From Pleurodeles waltl (taxonomy: Eukaryota; Chordata; Amphibia; Caudata; Salamandridae): a stretch of 64,000 nucleotides of DNA. A model generated the notes under the pieces. It made no database searches and was not told where the DNA came from. It saw only the letters and a list, made by a program, of their open reading frames with translations. The DNA is taken from NCBI RefSeq assembly GCF_031143425.1, contig NC_090449.1, forward strand, positions 759,350,235-759,414,234, in the 5' to 3' direction. Below are positions 20,966 to 31,385 of this stretch, in pieces; position 1 is the first letter of the stretch, and every line of letters begins with the position of its first letter. The position numbers were made by a program, and so were the translations under genes.

Positions 20966-22811
20966 AACTTTCTTTGGACCAGTAACCCCCCCCCCAGTTG
21001 AGATTTACAACAGCCATGGGGTGGCTAAGTGTGTTGTTGTGAGCATCGGTTACTTGGTACTGGTGACCAAGTAGGTGTTGTTCAGGGTGGACCAGTTTCT
21101 CTATGACCATAGTCACACTGGCTCCAGTGTCCCTGTAGGCCTGAACCTCAACACCATTTATTAGGGGTAGCTGCTTGTACTTATCCATATTAAGGGGACA
21201 AGCAACTAAGGTGGCTAAATCAATAGCCCCCTCAGAGACTAACACAGCCTCTGTGGCCTCCCTAACAAGGCCAACCCCAACTAAGTTACCAATAGTGAGC
21301 CCAGCTACTCCCTTGGATTGGCTATTAGTAGGTTTGCTCCCACCACCACTGCTATTAGTAGGGACACTAGGTGTAGCAGTAGGGGTTGTAGTGGTAGGAG
21401 GCTTGGTGCCTTTCTTTGGACAACTGGGATCTGTTGTCCAATGGCCTTTTATTTTACATAAATAGCACCATGGTTTCTTTTCCTTGTTCTGATTAAAAGA
21501 GGATTTGGGCCCACCACCCCCACCAGAGTGTTTTTGTGGGCCTGATGAAGACTCATTTTTAGATTTGTCCCCACCCTTGTCAGAAGACTTACCATCCTTC
21601 TTTTTGTTGCCATCTTTGTCACCCCCTGTATGAACTTTTCTGTTCACCCTTGTTCTGACCCATTTGTCTGCCTTCTTTCCCAATTCTTGGGGAGAGGTCA
21701 GATCAGAGTCCACCAAGTACTGGTGCAACAAATCAGACACACAATTATTAAGAATATGCTCTCTCAGGATCAAGTTATACAGGCTGTCATAATCAGTAAC
21801 TTTACTGCCATGTAACCACCCCTCCAAGGCCTTCACTGAATGGTCAATGAAATCAACCCAGTCTTGTGAAGACTCCTTTTTGGTCTCTCTGAACTTTATC
21901 CTGTATTGTTCAGTGGTTAAGCCATAACCATCCAGGAGTGCATTCTTAAGAACTTGGAAATTATTAGCATCATTTTCTTTCACAGTAAGGAGCCTATCCC
22001 TACCTTTTCCACTAAATGATAGCCATAGGATAGCAGCCCACTGCCTTTGAGGGACATCCTGTACAACACAGGCCCTCTCAAGTGCAGCAAACCACTTGTT
22101 AATGTCATCCCCCTCCTTATAAGGGGGAACTATCTTGTGCAGATTCCTTGAATCATGCTCTTTTGCAGGATGACTATGGGGAATACTGCTGCTGCCACCA
22201 TGGGTTTCTAAACCCAGTTTCTGTCTCTCCTTCTCTACTTCTAAAGTCTGTCTATCCAAATCCAGCTGTTGCTTCTTGAGCTTCAGTCTGGTTTGTTCCA
22301 CTCTCAATCTATTGAGCTCCCTTTCTAACAATCTGTCATCAGGGTGGGTGGGAGGGACATGCCTTGAAACAGAAGTATGGTGAGAATGGACAGAAGGAGA
22401 CCTGTCCCTTACAGAAGCCACCCTAACAGCTTGGCTAACAGAAACATCACTACCAGTATGGTGAGAATAAATGCTTTTGCTATGATGTGAGACAACACTA
22501 TTTGTATGGTGTGGCTCATCATCATTACCAACTATGCTAGACTGTCTAGTAATGGGCAGGCTAGGAAGTTTCTTTCCTGAATCTTTTCCTGGGGGAGTCC
22601 CTGGATCAGATTGTGAACCATTAGCTACTTTTTCAACAGATGGGGCACTTCTAGCCTTATCCTGTTCTCTAAGCATGTTAAGTAACAGTTCCAAGGAAGG
22701 ATTCTTCCCTACACTCAAACCTCTCTCTACACAGAGACTCCTTGCTCCTTTCCAGCTAAGGTTGTCATATGCAAGTTTGGACAGATCAACATTTTGGCCT
22801 GTGCCAGACAT
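20922..22811 (-). CDS. gag: Unit C: Gag and protease start
   Basis: A complete Gag frame from the ATG at 22811, without the nonsense codon of B. In order: SAP-like N-terminus, His-rich linker, coiled coil, capsid/SCAN-like region (about 226-386), basic GK-rich stretch, zinc knuckle (about 449-464) and protease DTGA (about 561). It runs out of frame after residue about 607 because the G run is 10 long, so mature protease cannot be made from this copy without a frameshift. Confidence 0.88.
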   Translation of the reverse strand: MSGTGQNVDLSKLAYDNLSWKGARSLCVERGLSVGKNPSLELLLNMLREQDKARSAPSVEKVANGSQSDPGTPPGKDSGKKLPSLPITRQSSIVGNDDEPHHTNSVVSHHSKSIYSHHTGSDVSVSQAVRVASVRDRSPSVHSHHTSVSRHVPPTHPDDRLLERELNRLRVEQTRLKLKKQQLDLDRQTLEVEKERQKLGLETHGGSSSIPHSHPAKEHDSRNLHKIVPPYKEGDDINKWFAALERACVVQDVPQRQWAAILWLSFSGKGRDRLLTVKENDANNFQVLKNALLDGYGLTTEQYRIKFRETKKESSQDWVDFIDHSVKALEGWLHGSKVTDYDSLYNLILREHILNNCVSDLLHQYLVDSDLTSPQELGKKADKWVRTRVNRKVHTGGDKDGNKKKDGKSSDKGGDKSKNESSSGPQKHSGGGGGPKSSFNQNKEKKPWCYLCKIKGHWTTDPSCPKKGTKPPTTTTPTATPSVPTNSSGGGSKPTNSQSKGVAGLTIGNLVGVGLVREATEAVLVSEGAIDLATLVACPLNMDKYKQLPLINGVEVQAYRDTGASVTMVIEKLVHPEQHLLGHQYQVTDAHNNTLSHPMAVVNLNWGGGYWSKESCGSFRFTCRLSIRE

Positions 22812-23083
22812 TTTTAGAGAGAGTTAAAGTGATAGTAAAAGATAAAAAGTTTGTCAGAGCTTTTAGAAAGACAGAGAAAAAAAACTTTTTCAACTTTTTA
22901 GAACTTTTTGGAAAGTTAGAAGTACTTTTCAGCACTTAGAAAAGAGTGAAAAGAGGAAATGCAAAACTTTTTGGCTATGTGTATATACACTGACCTTGTT
23001 TTGTATATTTTTCTCTTATGAAAAGTACAATGACAAGAGTGGTAAGTAGTCTCAAAGCACTTATCCCACCGCTGCACAACCAA

Positions 23084-26080
23084 TGTAGGAGGCTGGACTG
23101 GCTTGTAGTGAGTACCAAGGGGTACTTGCACCTTGCACCAGGCCCAGTTATCCCTTATTAGTGTATAGGGTGTCTAGCAGCTTAGGCTGATAGATAATGG
23201 TAGCTTAGCAGAGCAGCTCAGGCTGAACTAGGAGACGTGTGAAGCTACTACAGTACCACTTAGTGTCATATGCACAATATCACAAGAAAACACAATACAC
23301 AGTTATACTAAAAATAAAGGTACTTTATTTTTATGACAATATGCCAAAGTATCTTAGAGTGTACCCTCAGTGAGAGGATAGGAAATATACACAAGATATA
23401 TATACACAATAGCAAAAATATGCAGTATAGTCTTAGAAAACAGTGCAAACAATGTATAGTTACAATAGGATGCAATGGGGAAACATAGGGATAGGGGCAA
23501 CACAAACCATATACTCCAAAAGTAGAATGTGAACCACGAATGGACCCCAAACCTATGTGACCTTGTAGAGGGTCGCTGGGACTATTAGAAAATAGTGAGA
23601 GTTAGAAAAATAACCCTCCCCAAGACCCTGAAAAGTGAGTGCAAAGTGCACTAAAGTTCCCCTAAGGACAAAGAAGTCGTGTTAGAGGAATAATGCAGGA
23701 AAGACACAAACCAACAATGCAACAACTGTGGATTTCCAATCTAGGGTACCTGTGGAACAAGGGGACCAAGTCCAAAAGTCACAAGCAAGTCGGAGATGGG
23801 CAGATGCCCAGGAAATGCCAGCTGCGGGTGCAAAGAAGCTTCTACTGGACAGAAGAAGCTGAGGTTTCTGCAGGAACGAAAAGGGCTAGAGACTTCCCCT
23901 TTGGTGGACGGATCCCTCTCGCCGTGGAGAGTCGTGCAGAAGTGTTTTCCCGCCGAAAGAACGCCAACAAGCCTTGCTAGCTGCAAATCGTGCGGTTAGC
24001 GTTTTTGGATGCTGCTGTGGCCCTGGAGGGACCAGGAGGTCGCAAATTGGACCAGGAGAGAGAGGGGACGTCGAGCAAGACAAGGAGCCCTCTCAGCATC
24101 AGGTAGCACCCAGAGAAGTGCCAGAAACAGGCACTATGAGGATGCGTGAAACGGGGCTCACCCGAAGTCGCACAAAGGAGTCCCACGTCGCCGGAGACCA
24201 ACTTAGAACGTCGTGCAATGCAGGTTAGAGTGCCGTGGACCCAGGCTTGGCTGTGCACAAAGGATTTCCGCCGAAAGTGCACAGGGGCCGGAGTAGCTGC
24301 AAAAGTCGCGGTTCCCAGCAATGCAGCCCAGCGAGGTGAGGCAAGGACTTACCTCCACCAAACTTGGACTGAAGAGTCACTGGACTGTGGGGGTCACTTG
24401 GACAGAGTCGCTGGATTCGAGGGACCTCGCTCGTCGTGCTGAGAGGAGACCCAAGGGACCGGTAATGCAGCTTTTTGGTGCCTGCGGTTGCAGGGGGAAG
24501 ATTCCGTCGACCCACGGGAGATTTCTTCGGAGCTTCTGGTGCAGAGAGGAGGCAGACTACCCCCACAGCATGCACAAGCAGGAAAACTGTCGAGAAGGCG
24601 GCAGGATCAGCGTTACAGAGTTGCAGTAGTCGTCTTTGCTACTATGTTGCAGTTTTGCAGGCTTCCAGCGCGGTCAGCAGTCGATTCCTTGGCAGAAGGT
24701 GAAGAGAGAGATGCAGAGGAACTCGGCTGAGCTCTTGCATTCGTTATCTAAAGTTTCCCCAGAGACAGAGACCCTAAATAGCCAGAAAAGAGGGTTTGGC
24801 TACCTAGGAGAGAGGATAGGCTAGCAACACCTGAAGGAGCCTATCACAAGGAGTCTCTGACGTCACCTGGTGGCACTGGCCACTCAGAGCAGTCCAGTGT
24901 GCCAGCAGCACCTCTGTTTCCAAGATGGCAGAGGTCTGGAGCACACTGGAGGAGCTCTGGACACCTCCCAGGGGAGGTGCAGGTCAGGGGAGTGGTCACT
25001 CCCCTTTGCTTTGTCCAGTTTCACGCCAGAGCAGGGCTAAGGGGTCCCCTGAACCGATGTAGACTGGATTATGCAGAATTGGGCACCTCTGTGCCCAACA
25101 AAGCATTTCCAGAGGCTGGGGGAGGCTACTCCTCCCCTGCCTTCACACCATTTTCCAAAGGGAGAGGGTGTCACACCCTCTCTCAGAGGAAGTTCTTTGT
25201 TCTGCCATCCTGGGCCAGGCCTGGCTGGACCCCAGGAGGGCAGATGCCTGTCTGAGGGGTTGGCAGCAGCAGCAGCTGCAGTGAAACCCCAGGAAGGGCA
25301 GTTTGGCAGTACCAGGGTCTGTGCTACAGACCACTGGGATCATGGGATTGTGCCAACTATGCCAGGATGGCATAGAGGGGGCAATTCCATGATCATAGAC
25401 ATGTTACATGGCCATATTCGGAGTTACCATTGTGAAGCTACATATAGGTAGTGACCTATATGTAGTGCACGCGTGTAATGGTGTCCCCGCACTCACAAAG
25501 TTCAGGGAATTGGCTCTGAACAATGTGGGGGCACCTTGGCTAGTGCCAGGGTGCCCACACACTAAGTAACTTTGCACCTAACCTTTACCAGGTAAAGGTT
25601 AGACATATAGGTGACTTATAAGTTACTTAAGTGCAGTGTAAAATGGCTGTGAAATAACGTGGACGTTATTTCACTCAGGCTGCAGTGGCAGGCCTGTGTA
25701 AGAATTGTCAGAGCTCCCTATGGGTGGCAAAAGAAATGCTGCAGCCCATAGGGATCTCCTGGAACCCCAATACCCTGGGTACCTCAGTACCATATACTAG
25801 GGAATTATAAGGGTGTTCCAGTAAGCCAATGTAAATTGGTAAAAATGGTCACTAGCCTGTTAGTGACAATTTGGAAAGAAATGAGAGAGCATAACCACTG
25901 AGGTTCTGATTAGCAGAGCCTCAGTGAGACAGTTAGTCACTACACAGGTAACACATTCAGGCACACTTATGAGCACTGGGGCCCTGGGTTACCAGGGTCC
26001 CAGTGACACATACAACTAAAACAACATATATACAGTGAAAAATGGGGGTAACATGCCAGGCAAGATGGTACTTTCCTACA
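23084..26080 (-). repeat. LTR3 (2997 bp), shared by units C and D
   Basis: A full-length LTR. It carries variants found otherwise only in LTR4, such as AAAAGTAGAATG near 23520, CACTATGAGG near 24133 and GAAAACTGTCG near 24583. LTR3 plus D therefore matches LTR4 plus E as one block. Confidence 0.9.
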
Positions 26081-26115
26081 CAACCCCCCCCCCCCCCAAA
26101 CGAAGGACAATAAGA

Positions 26116-26895
26116 CTAGCCATGACCTGATGAGTCTTCATTGTCTAAGTGGAAATATCTGGAGAGTCCATCTGCATTGGAGTGGCTACTCCCAGGTCTG
26201 TGTTCCACTGTATAGTCCATTCCCTGTAGGGATATGGACCACCTCAACAATTTAGGATTTTCACCTTTCATTTGTTTTAGCCAAAGTAGAGGTTTGTGGT
26301 CTGTCTGAACAATGAAGTGAGTGCCAAACAGGTATGGCCTCAACTTCTTCAGAGCCCAGACCACAGCAAAGGCCTCCCTCTCAATGGCAGACCAACGCTT
26401 TTCTCTAGGGGTCAACCTCCTACTAATAAAAGCAACAGGTTGATCCTGGCCCTCAGAATTAAGTTGTGATAGGACTGCCCCTACTCCTAATTCAGATGCA
26501 TCAGTTTGGACATAGAATTTTTTAGAGTAACAAGGGCTTTTCAGGACAGGTGCAGAGCACATGGCCTGCTTCAGCTCCTCAAAAGCTTTCTGACAGTTTG
26601 CTGTCCATAATACCTTTTTAGGCATTTTCTTGGATGTGAGGTCATTAAGAGGGGCTGCAATGGAGCCATAGTTCTTAATGAACCTCCTGTAATACCCAGT
26701 GAGGCCTAGGAAGGCTCTCACCTGAGTCTGAGTGGTAGGGGGAACCCAATCAATAATTGTTTGGATTTTCCCCTGAAGTGGTGCAATCTGTTCCCCATCA
26801 ACAAGGTGTCCCAGATAAACCACCTTACCCTGCCCTATCTGGCACTTTGAAGCCTTGATAGTGAGGCCTGCCTTTTGCAGGGCCTCCAAAACTTT
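26116..26895 (-). CDS. Unit D: RT C-terminal part and RNase H after UAG
   Basis: Opens after the UAG at 26896-26898. It carries a D for G change (LVDGEQIAP) shared only with E. RNase H acidic residues are all present. The adjoining polypurine tract has an expanded run of 14 G on the minus strand. Confidence 0.85.
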   Translation of the reverse strand, partial: KVLEALQKAGLTIKASKCQIGQGKVVYLGHLVDGEQIAPLQGKIQTIIDWVPPTTQTQVRAFLGLTGYYRRFIKNYGSIAAPLNDLTSKKMPKKVLWTANCQKAFEELKQAMCSAPVLKSPCYSKKFYVQTDASELGVGAVLSQLNSEGQDQPVAFISRRLTPREKRWSAIEREAFAVVWALKKLRPYLFGTHFIVQTDHKPLLWLKQMKGENPKLLRWSISLQGMDYTVEHRPGSSHSNADGLSRYFHLDNEDSSGHG

Positions 26896-29800
26896 CTATA
26901 GGTGGACCAGGTGATCATCCCAGCTGGAGCTAAAGACAGCTATATCGTCCAAATATGCTGCACTGAAAGCTTCCAGCCCTTGCAGAACTGTGTTCACCAA
27001 CCTCTGAAAAGTGGCAGGTGCATTTTTCAAACCAAAAGGCATTACAGTAAACTGGTAATGTCCTCCAATGGTAGAAAATGCAGTCTTAGGTTTAGCATCT
27101 TCTGACAATTTGATCTGCCAATACCCTGCAGTCAAATCAAAAGTGCTTAGATACTTGGCAGATGCCAGTGTATCTATGAGCTCATCTGCCCTGGGTATAG
27201 AGTGAGCATCAGTTTTGGTTACCAAGTTGAGACCTCTATAGTCTACACAAAACCGCATTTCCTTCTTTCCATCTTTGGAATGGGGTTTTGGTACCAGTAC
27301 CACAGGAGAAGCCCATGGACTGTCAGAGTGCTCAACCACTCCTAGTTCTAACATTTTCTGGACCTCTTGCTTTATGCAGTCCCTGACATGGTCAGGCTGC
27401 CTATAGATTTTACTTTTGACAGGTAAACTGTCTCCAGTATCTATAGTGTGCTCACACCAGGAAGTGGTACCTGGCACAGTAGAGAAGAGTTCAGAGAATT
27501 GATCTAGGAGGTTTATGCAATTGTCTTTCTGCTCAGCAGTAAGACAATCAGCCAAAACTACACCTTCCACAAGAGCATCTTGTTCTGTGGAAGAGAAGAG
27601 ATCAGGTAGAGGATCACTGTCTTCTTCCTGTCCCTCATCAGTTGCCATGAGCAGGGTGAGATCAGCCCTGTCATAGTAGGGTTTCAGGCGGTTGACATGG
27701 AGCACCCTAAGGGGACTCCTGGCAGTGCCTAAGTCAACTAAATAGGTGACTTCTCCCTTCTTTTCAACAATTGTGTGGGGTCCACTCCATTTATCTTGGA
27801 GTGCTCTTGGGGCCACAGGCTCCAAGACCCACACTTTCTGCCCTGGTTGGTACTGTACCAAAACAGCCTTCTGATCATGCCATTGCTTCTGGAGCTCTTG
27901 GCTGGCCTGAAGGTTTTTACTGGCCTTTTTCATGTACTCAGCCATCCTTGATCTGAGGCCAAGTACATAATCCACAATATCCTGCTTAGGAGCTTTTAAA
28001 GGTTGTTCCCAACCCTCCTTTACAAGTGTGAGTGGACCCCTAACAGGGTGTCCAAAAAGAAGTTCAAAGGGGCTGAAGCCCACTCCTTTCTGGGGTACCT
28101 CCCTGTAGGCAAAAAGGAGGCATGGTAGAAGGATATCCCATCTCCTGCGGAGTTTTTCAGGGAGACCCATAATCATGCCTTTGAGAGTTTTATTAAATCT
28201 CTCCACCAGTCCATTTGTTTGTGGATGATAGGGTGTTGTGAACTTGTACGTTACACCACACTCCTTCCACATGGCCTTTAAGTATGCAGACATGAAATTG
28301 CTTCCCCTGTCTGATACTACTTCCTTTGGGAAGCCCACCCTGGAAAATATTCCCAGGAGGGCCTTTGCCACTGCAGGTGCTGTAGTGGTCCTTAAAGGAA
28401 TAGCTTCAGGATATCTTGTGGCATGGTCCACTACCACCAAGATAAATCTATTGCCTGAAGCAGTAGGAGGGTCAAGGGGGCCAACTATGTCAACCCCTAC
28501 CCTTTCAAAGGGAACCCCAACCACAGGCAGTGGAATAAGGGGTGCCTTTGGGGTGCCACCTGTCTTGCCACTGGCTTGACAGGTTTCACAGGACTTACAA
28601 AATTCCTTTGTGTCCTCAGACATCCTAGGCCAATGAAACAATGGAACCAATCTGTCCCAAGTTTTCATTTGACCCAGGTGTCCAGCTAGGGGAATGTCAT
28701 GTGCCAGGGTTAGGAGGAACTTTCTGTACTCCTGAGGAATCACTAATCTCCTGGCAGCTCCAGGTTTAGGATCCCTATGCTCAGTGTACAAGAGGTTGTC
28801 CTCCCAGTAAACTCTGTGAGAGTCACTGACATCCCCATTAGCCTGTTTGACAGCTTGCTGTCTGAGACCCTCTAATGTGGGACAGGTTTGCTGTGCCACA
28901 CTCAGCTCCTCTCTGGCAGGCCCCCCTTCACCCAAAAGCTCAGCAGTGTCTGCTTGAAGCTCCTCTGGTGTAGGTTCTGCACAGGGAGGGAATTCTTCTT
29001 CCTCAGAAGTTGAATCCACTGTAGAGGGAGGAATAGTAGGAAGTGGTTTGCTTCTACTAGCCCTAGCTTTAGGGAGCACTTGGTCCATTGTTCCAGGATC
29101 CAAGCTTCCCTGTCCTTTTTGCTTTTTGGCCTGAGCCCTTGTCAAAGCAAAAATATGCCCTGGGATGCCCAGCATTGCTGCATGGGCCTCCAACTCCACA
29201 TCTGACCAAGCTGATGTCTCCAAATCATTCCCGAATAGACAGTCTACAGGTAAATCTGAAGCTACCACAACTTTCTTTGGACCAGTAACCCCCCCCCAGT
29301 TGAGATTTACAACAGCCATGGGGTGGCTAAGTGTGTTGTTGTGAGCATCGGTTACTTGGTACTGGTGACCAAGTAGGTGTTGTTCAGGGTGGACCAGTTT
29401 CTCTATGACCATAGTCACACTGGCTCCAGTGTCCCTGTAGGCCTGAACCTCAACACCATTTATTAGGGGTAGCTGCTTGTACTTATCCATATTAAGGGGA
29501 CAAGCAACTAAGGTGGCTAAATCAATAGCCCCCTCAGAGACTAACACAGCCTCTGTGGCCTCCCTAACAAGGCCAACCCCAACTAAGTTACCAATAGTGA
29601 GCCCAGCTACTCCCTTGGATTGGCTATTAGTAGGTTTGCTCCCACCACCACTGCTATTAGTAGGGACACTAGGTGTAGCAGTAGGGGTTGTAGTGGTAGG
29701 AGGCTTGGTGCCTTTCTTTGGACAACTGGGATCTGTTGTCCAATGGCCTTTTATTTTACATAAATAGCACCATGGTTTCTTTTCCTTGTTCTGATTAAAA

Positions 29801-31113
29801 GAGGATTTGGGCCCACCACCCCCACCAGAGTGTTTTTGTGGGCCTGATGAAGACTCATTTTTAGATTTGTCCCCACCCTTGTCAGAAGACTTACCATCCT
29901 TCTTTTTGTTGCCATCTTTGTCACCCCCTGTATGAACTTTTCTGTTCACCCTTGTTCTGACCCATTTGTCTGCCTTCTTTCCCAATTCTTGGGGAGAGGT
30001 CAGATCAGAGTCCACCAAGTACTGGTGCAACAAATCAGACACACAATTATTAAGAATATGCTCTCTCAGGATCAAGTTATACAGGCTTTCATAATCAGTA
30101 ACTTTACTGCCATGTAACCACCCCTCCAAGGCCTTCACTGAATGGTCAATGAAATCAACCCAGTCTTGTGAAGACTCCTTTTTGGTCTCTCTGAACTTTA
30201 TCCTGTATTGTTCAGTGGTTAAGCCATAACCATCCAGGAGTGCATTCTTAAGAACTTGGAAATTATTAGCATCATTTTCTTTCACAGTAAGGAGCCTATC
30301 CCTACCTTTTCCACTAAATGATAGCCATAGGATAGCAGCCCACTGCCTTTGAGGGACATCCTGTACAACACAGGCCCTCTCAAGTGCAGCAAACCACTTG
30401 TTAATGTCATCCCCCTCCTTATAAGGGGGAACTATCTTGTGCAGATTCCTTGAATCATGCTCTTTTGCAGGATGACTATGGGGAATACTGCTGCTGCCAC
30501 CATGGGTTTCTAAACCCAGTTTCTGTCTCTCCTTCTCTACTTCTAAAGTCTGTCTATCCAAATCCAGCTGTTGCTTCTTGAGCTTCAGTCTGGTTTGTTC
30601 CACTCTCAATCTATTGAGCTCCCTTTCTAACAATCTGTCATCAGGGTGGGTGGGAGGGACATGCCTTGAAACAGAAGTATGGTGAGAATGGACAGAAGGA
30701 GACCTGTCCCTTACAGAAGCCACCCTAACAGCTTGGCTAACAGAAACATCACTACCAGTATGGTGAGAATAAATGCTTTTGCTATGATGTGAGACAACAC
30801 TATTTGTATGGTGTGGCTCATCATCATTACCAACTATGCTAGACTGTCTAGTAATGGGCAGGCTAGGAAGTTTCTTTCCTGAATCTTTTCCTGGGGGAGT
30901 CCCTGGATCAGATTGTGAACCATTAGCTACTTTTTCAACAGATGGGGCACTTCTAGCCTTATCCTGTTCTCTAAGCATGTTAAGTAACAGTTCCAAGGAA
31001 GGATTCTTCCCTACACTCAAACCTCTCTCTACACAGAGACTCCTTGCTCCTTTCCAGCTAAGGTTGTCATATGCAAGTTTGGACAGATCAACATTTTGGC
31101 CTGTGCCAGACAT
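26896..31113 (-). CDS. Unit D: uninterrupted Gag-protease-integrase-RT frame, 1405 codons
   Basis: With a G9 run at 29289-29297, Gag and pol are one frame from the ATG at 31113. By residue: SAP-like 9-53; His-rich 101-156; coiled coil 158-200; capsid/SCAN-like 226-386; zinc knuckle C449/C452/H457/C464 with C-X2-C-X4-H-X6-C spacing; protease D561; integrase zinc H805, H812, C839, C842; core D875, D935, E971; GPY/F-like end; RT D1326 and YLDD 1387-1390. It then ends at UAG inside RT, before the thumb and RNase H. A single Gag-Pol frame with integrase ahead of RT is the Gmr1-like layout. With RT split, the element is probably not autonomous unless the UAG is read through. Confidence 0.9.
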   Translation of the reverse strand: MSGTGQNVDLSKLAYDNLSWKGARSLCVERGLSVGKNPSLELLLNMLREQDKARSAPSVEKVANGSQSDPGTPPGKDSGKKLPSLPITRQSSIVGNDDEPHHTNSVVSHHSKSIYSHHTGSDVSVSQAVRVASVRDRSPSVHSHHTSVSRHVPPTHPDDRLLERELNRLRVEQTRLKLKKQQLDLDRQTLEVEKERQKLGLETHGGSSSIPHSHPAKEHDSRNLHKIVPPYKEGDDINKWFAALERACVVQDVPQRQWAAILWLSFSGKGRDRLLTVKENDANNFQVLKNALLDGYGLTTEQYRIKFRETKKESSQDWVDFIDHSVKALEGWLHGSKVTDYESLYNLILREHILNNCVSDLLHQYLVDSDLTSPQELGKKADKWVRTRVNRKVHTGGDKDGNKKKDGKSSDKGGDKSKNESSSGPQKHSGGGGGPKSSFNQNKEKKPWCYLCKIKGHWTTDPSCPKKGTKPPTTTTPTATPSVPTNSSGGGSKPTNSQSKGVAGLTIGNLVGVGLVREATEAVLVSEGAIDLATLVACPLNMDKYKQLPLINGVEVQAYRDTGASVTMVIEKLVHPEQHLLGHQYQVTDAHNNTLSHPMAVVNLNWGGVTGPKKVVVASDLPVDCLFGNDLETSAWSDVELEAHAAMLGIPGHIFALTRAQAKKQKGQGSLDPGTMDQVLPKARASRSKPLPTIPPSTVDSTSEEEEFPPCAEPTPEELQADTAELLGEGGPAREELSVAQQTCPTLEGLRQQAVKQANGDVSDSHRVYWEDNLLYTEHRDPKPGAARRLVIPQEYRKFLLTLAHDIPLAGHLGQMKTWDRLVPLFHWPRMSEDTKEFCKSCETCQASGKTGGTPKAPLIPLPVVGVPFERVGVDIVGPLDPPTASGNRFILVVVDHATRYPEAIPLRTTTAPAVAKALLGIFSRVGFPKEVVSDRGSNFMSAYLKAMWKECGVTYKFTTPYHPQTNGLVERFNKTLKGMIMGLPEKLRRRWDILLPCLLFAYREVPQKGVGFSPFELLFGHPVRGPLTLVKEGWEQPLKAPKQDIVDYVLGLRSRMAEYMKKASKNLQASQELQKQWHDQKAVLVQYQPGQKVWVLEPVAPRALQDKWSGPHTIVEKKGEVTYLVDLGTARSPLRVLHVNRLKPYYDRADLTLLMATDEGQEEDSDPLPDLFSSTEQDALVEGVVLADCLTAEQKDNCINLLDQFSELFSTVPGTTSWCEHTIDTGDSLPVKSKIYRQPDHVRDCIKQEVQKMLELGVVEHSDSPWASPVVLVPKPHSKDGKKEMRFCVDYRGLNLVTKTDAHSIPRADELIDTLASAKYLSTFDLTAGYWQIKLSEDAKPKTAFSTIGGHYQFTVMPFGLKNAPATFQRLVNTVLQGLEAFSAAYLDDIAVFSSSWDDHLVHL

Positions 31114-31385
31114 TTTTAGAGAGAGTTAAAGTGATAGTAAAAGATAAAAAGTTTGTCAGAGCTTTTAGAAAGACAGAGAAAAAAAACTTTTTCAACTTTT
31201 TAGAACTTTTTGGAAAGTTAGAAGTACTTTTCAGCACTTAGAAAAGAGTGAAAAGAGGAAATGCAAAACTTTTTGGCTATGTGTATATACACTGACCTTG
31301 TTTTGTATATTTTTCTCTTATGAAAAGTACAATGACAAGAGTGGTAAGTAGTCTCAAAGCACTTATCCCACCGCTGCACAACCAA

